From Serripes groenlandicus (taxonomy: Eukaryota; Mollusca; Bivalvia; Cardiida; Cardiidae), in contig JASEVX010000007.1 of assembly GCA_031761405.1 (NCBI GenBank), positions 61,887,062-61,951,061 on the forward strand: a DNA stretch of 64,000 nucleotides, written 5' to 3'. This document shows, piece after piece, positions 61,958 through 64,000 of the stretch. The number at the start of each line of letters is the position of its first letter. Position 1 is the stretch's first letter. The notes under the pieces were generated by a model. The model was not told the DNA's origin, ran no database searches, and saw nothing but the letters and a program-made list of their open reading frames with translations. The position numbers and the translations under genes are program-made.

Positions 61958-64000
61958 CTGGTGTCAGGGTAAAAGGATCAGTAGTACTGGTGTCAGGGTA
62001 AAATGACACGTAGTACTGGTGTCCGGGTAAAAGGACCAGTAGTACAGGTGTCAGGGTAAAAGGACCAGTAGTACTGGCGTCAGGGTAAACGGACCAGTAG
62101 AGCTGATGTCAGGGTAAAATGACCAGTAGTACTGGTGTCAGGGTAAAAGGACCAGTAGTACAGGTGTCAGGGTAAAAGGACCAGTAGTACTGGCGTCAGG
62201 GTAAAAGGACCAGTAGAGCTGATGTCAGGGTAAAAGGACCAGTAGTACTGGTGTCAGGGTAAAAGGACCAGTAGTACTGGTGTCAGGGTAAAAAGACCAG
62301 TAGTACTGGTGTCAGGGTAAAAGGACCAGTAGTACTGGTGTCAGGGTAAGAGGACCAGTATTTCTGGTGTTAGGGTAAAAGGACCAGTAGTACTGGTGTC
62401 CGGGTAAAAGGACCAGTAGTACTGGTGTCAGGGTAAAAGGACCAGTAGTACTGGTGTCAGGGTAAAAGGACCAGTAGTACTGGTGACAGGGTAAAAGGAC
62501 CAGTAGTACTGGTGTCAGGGTAAAAGGATTAGTAGTATTGATGTCAGGGTAAAAGGACCAGTAGTCCTGGTGTCCGGGTAAAAGGACAAGTAGTACTGGT
62601 ATCAGGGTAAAAGGACCAGTAGTACTGGTGTCAGGGTAAAAGGACCAGTAGTACTGGTGTCAGGGTAAAAGGACCAGTATTTCTGGTGTTAGGGTAAAAG
62701 GACCAGTAGTACTGGTGTCCGGGTAAAAGGACCAGTAGTACTGGTGTCAGGGTAAAAGGACCAGTAGTACTGGTGTCAGGGTAAAAGGACCAGTAGTACT
62801 GGTGTCAGGGTAAAAGGACCAGTAGTACTGGTGACAGGGTAAAAGGATTAGTAGTATTGATGTCAGGGTAAAAGGACCAGTAGTCCTGGTGTCCGGGTAA
62901 AAGGACACGTAGTACTGGTATTAGGGTGAAAGGACCAGTAGTACTGGTGTCAGGGTAAAAGGACCAGTAGTACTGGTGTCAGGGTAAAAGGACCAGTAGT
63001 ACTGGCGTCAGGGTAAAAGGATTAGTAGTATTGATGTCAGGGTAAAAGGACAAGAAGTACTGGTGTCAGGGTAAAAGGACCAGTAGTACTGGTGACAGGG
63101 TAAAAGGACCAGTAGTACTGGTGTCAGGGTAAAAGGACCAGTAGTACTGGTGTCAGGGTAAAAGGACCAGTAGTACTGGTGTCCGGGTAAAAGGACAAGT
63201 TGTACTGGTATCAGGGTAAAAGGACCAGTAGTACTGGTGTCAGCGTAAAAGGACCAGTAGTACTGGTGTCAGGGTAAAAGGACCAGTAGTACTGGCGTCA
63301 GGGTAAAAGGATTAGTAGTATTGATGTCAGGGTAAAAGGACAAGAAGTACTGGTGTCAGGGTAAAAGGACCAGTAGTACTGGTGTCCGGGTAAAAGGAGC
63401 AGTAATACTGGTGTCAGGGTAAAAGGACCAGTAATACTGGTGTCCGGGTAAAAGGAGCTGTAATACTGGTGTCCGGGTAAAAGGGCCAGTAGTACTGGCG
63501 TCAGGGTAAAAGGACCAGTAGTTTGGTGTCAGGGTAAAAGGACCAGTAGTACAGGTGTCAGGGTAAGGGGACCAGTAGTACTGGTGTTAGGGTAAAAGGA
63601 CCAGTAGGCCTGGTGTCCGGGTAAAAGGACCAGTAGTACTGGTGTCAGGATAAAAGGACAAGAAGTACTGGTGTCAGGGTAAAAGGACAAGTAGTACTGG
63701 TGTCAGGGTAAAAGGACCAGTAGTACTGGTGTTAGGGTCAAAAGGACCAATAGTATTGGTGTCAGGGTAAAAGGACCAGTAGTACTGGCGTCAGGGTAAA
63801 AGGACCAGTAGAACTGGTGTCAGGGTAAAAGGACCAGTAGAGCTGACGTCAGGGTAAAAGGACCAGTAGTACTGGTGTTAGGGTCAAAAGGACCAATAGT
63901 ATTGGTGTCAGGGTAAAAGGACCAGTAGTACTGGCGTCAGGGTAAAAGGACCAGTAGAACTGGTGTCAGGGTAAAAGGACCAGTAGAGCTGACGTCAGGG
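61958..64000 (+). repeat. 29 bp minisatellite grown from a SINE body, continues beyond window
   Basis: About 70 units of 29 bp (CTGGTGTCAGGGTAAAAGG plus ACCAGTAGTA). A single copy of the same segment sits in the SINE at 558-586. Variant units mark higher-order periods: 319 bp (11 units; 62361 to 62680 and 62528 to 62847), 116 bp (4 units; 62041 to 62157) and 146 bp (63731 to 63877, one unit being 30 bp). Most units contain AGTACT. Confidence 0.9.

Noticed and set aside
61958..64000. CRISPR-like regular repeats
   Set aside because: The repeats are contiguous without unique spacers, in a eukaryotic genome, and derive from a SINE.

Overview
This is a eukaryotic, AT-rich, very repeat-dense window, most probably from a bivalve mollusc. 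The evidence for that is indirect: tRNA-headed SINEs, LINE reverse transcriptases of the type common in bivalve genomes, and many non-autonomous elements with a CCGT/GGTC microsatellite followed by roughly 145-180 bp tandem cores, an architecture known from bivalve 'pearl'-like elements. No bacterial operon, CRISPR array or rRNA gene was seen. Elements are given private letters here (E1, E3, A, B, C, D, F) so they can be cross-referenced.

Region 1 (1-21.6 kb) holds the only convincing gene: a 5'-partial, plus-strand, 15-exon gene whose C-terminal coiled coil resembles the centrosomal protein CEP95. All splice sites read GT-AG and all phases join, giving about 693 residues to a stop at 19970. 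Its introns are loaded with copies of a short piggyBac-like fold-back MITE (TTAA target sites, CCCTTT termini), two SINE families, a Tc1-like MITE and several tandem-core elements.

Region 2 (21.6-27 kb) is intergenic or unassigned: a 200 bp fold-back, a 255 bp direct duplication carrying a small ORF, a GC-rich island open on both strands, and a decayed minus-strand LINE reverse transcriptase split by a later insertion.

Region 3 (27.1-45.85 kb) is an almost uninterrupted nest of tandem-core elements (A, B, C, D, F) inserted into each other. At 39.2-45.1 kb a composite unit of one C-type segment plus a D array is itself tandemly repeated. A 5'-truncated LINE with a perfect 13 bp target-site duplication sits inside the C array.

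Region 4 (45.9-51 kb) has an inverted-repeat element containing a SINE, one minus-strand exon encoding a protein-kinase glycine loop, a fragment of a Ty3/gypsy polyprotein, and more MITEs, one split by a fold-back-bearing insertion.

Region 5 (51-57 kb) is a degraded plus-strand CR1/jockey-like LINE with endonuclease and reverse transcriptase remnants, interrupted twice. Region 6 (57-64 kb) has a 44 bp perfect palindrome lying in a small QRICH1/Crypton-like ORF, another tandem-core element, and a 29 bp minisatellite that appears to have grown out of the middle of a SINE and runs off the window end.

The strongest general observation is modularity: tandem-core elements share termini but carry different cores, or share cores but carry different termini. 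All assignments rest on reading the sequence and on remembered family features; no database search was possible.
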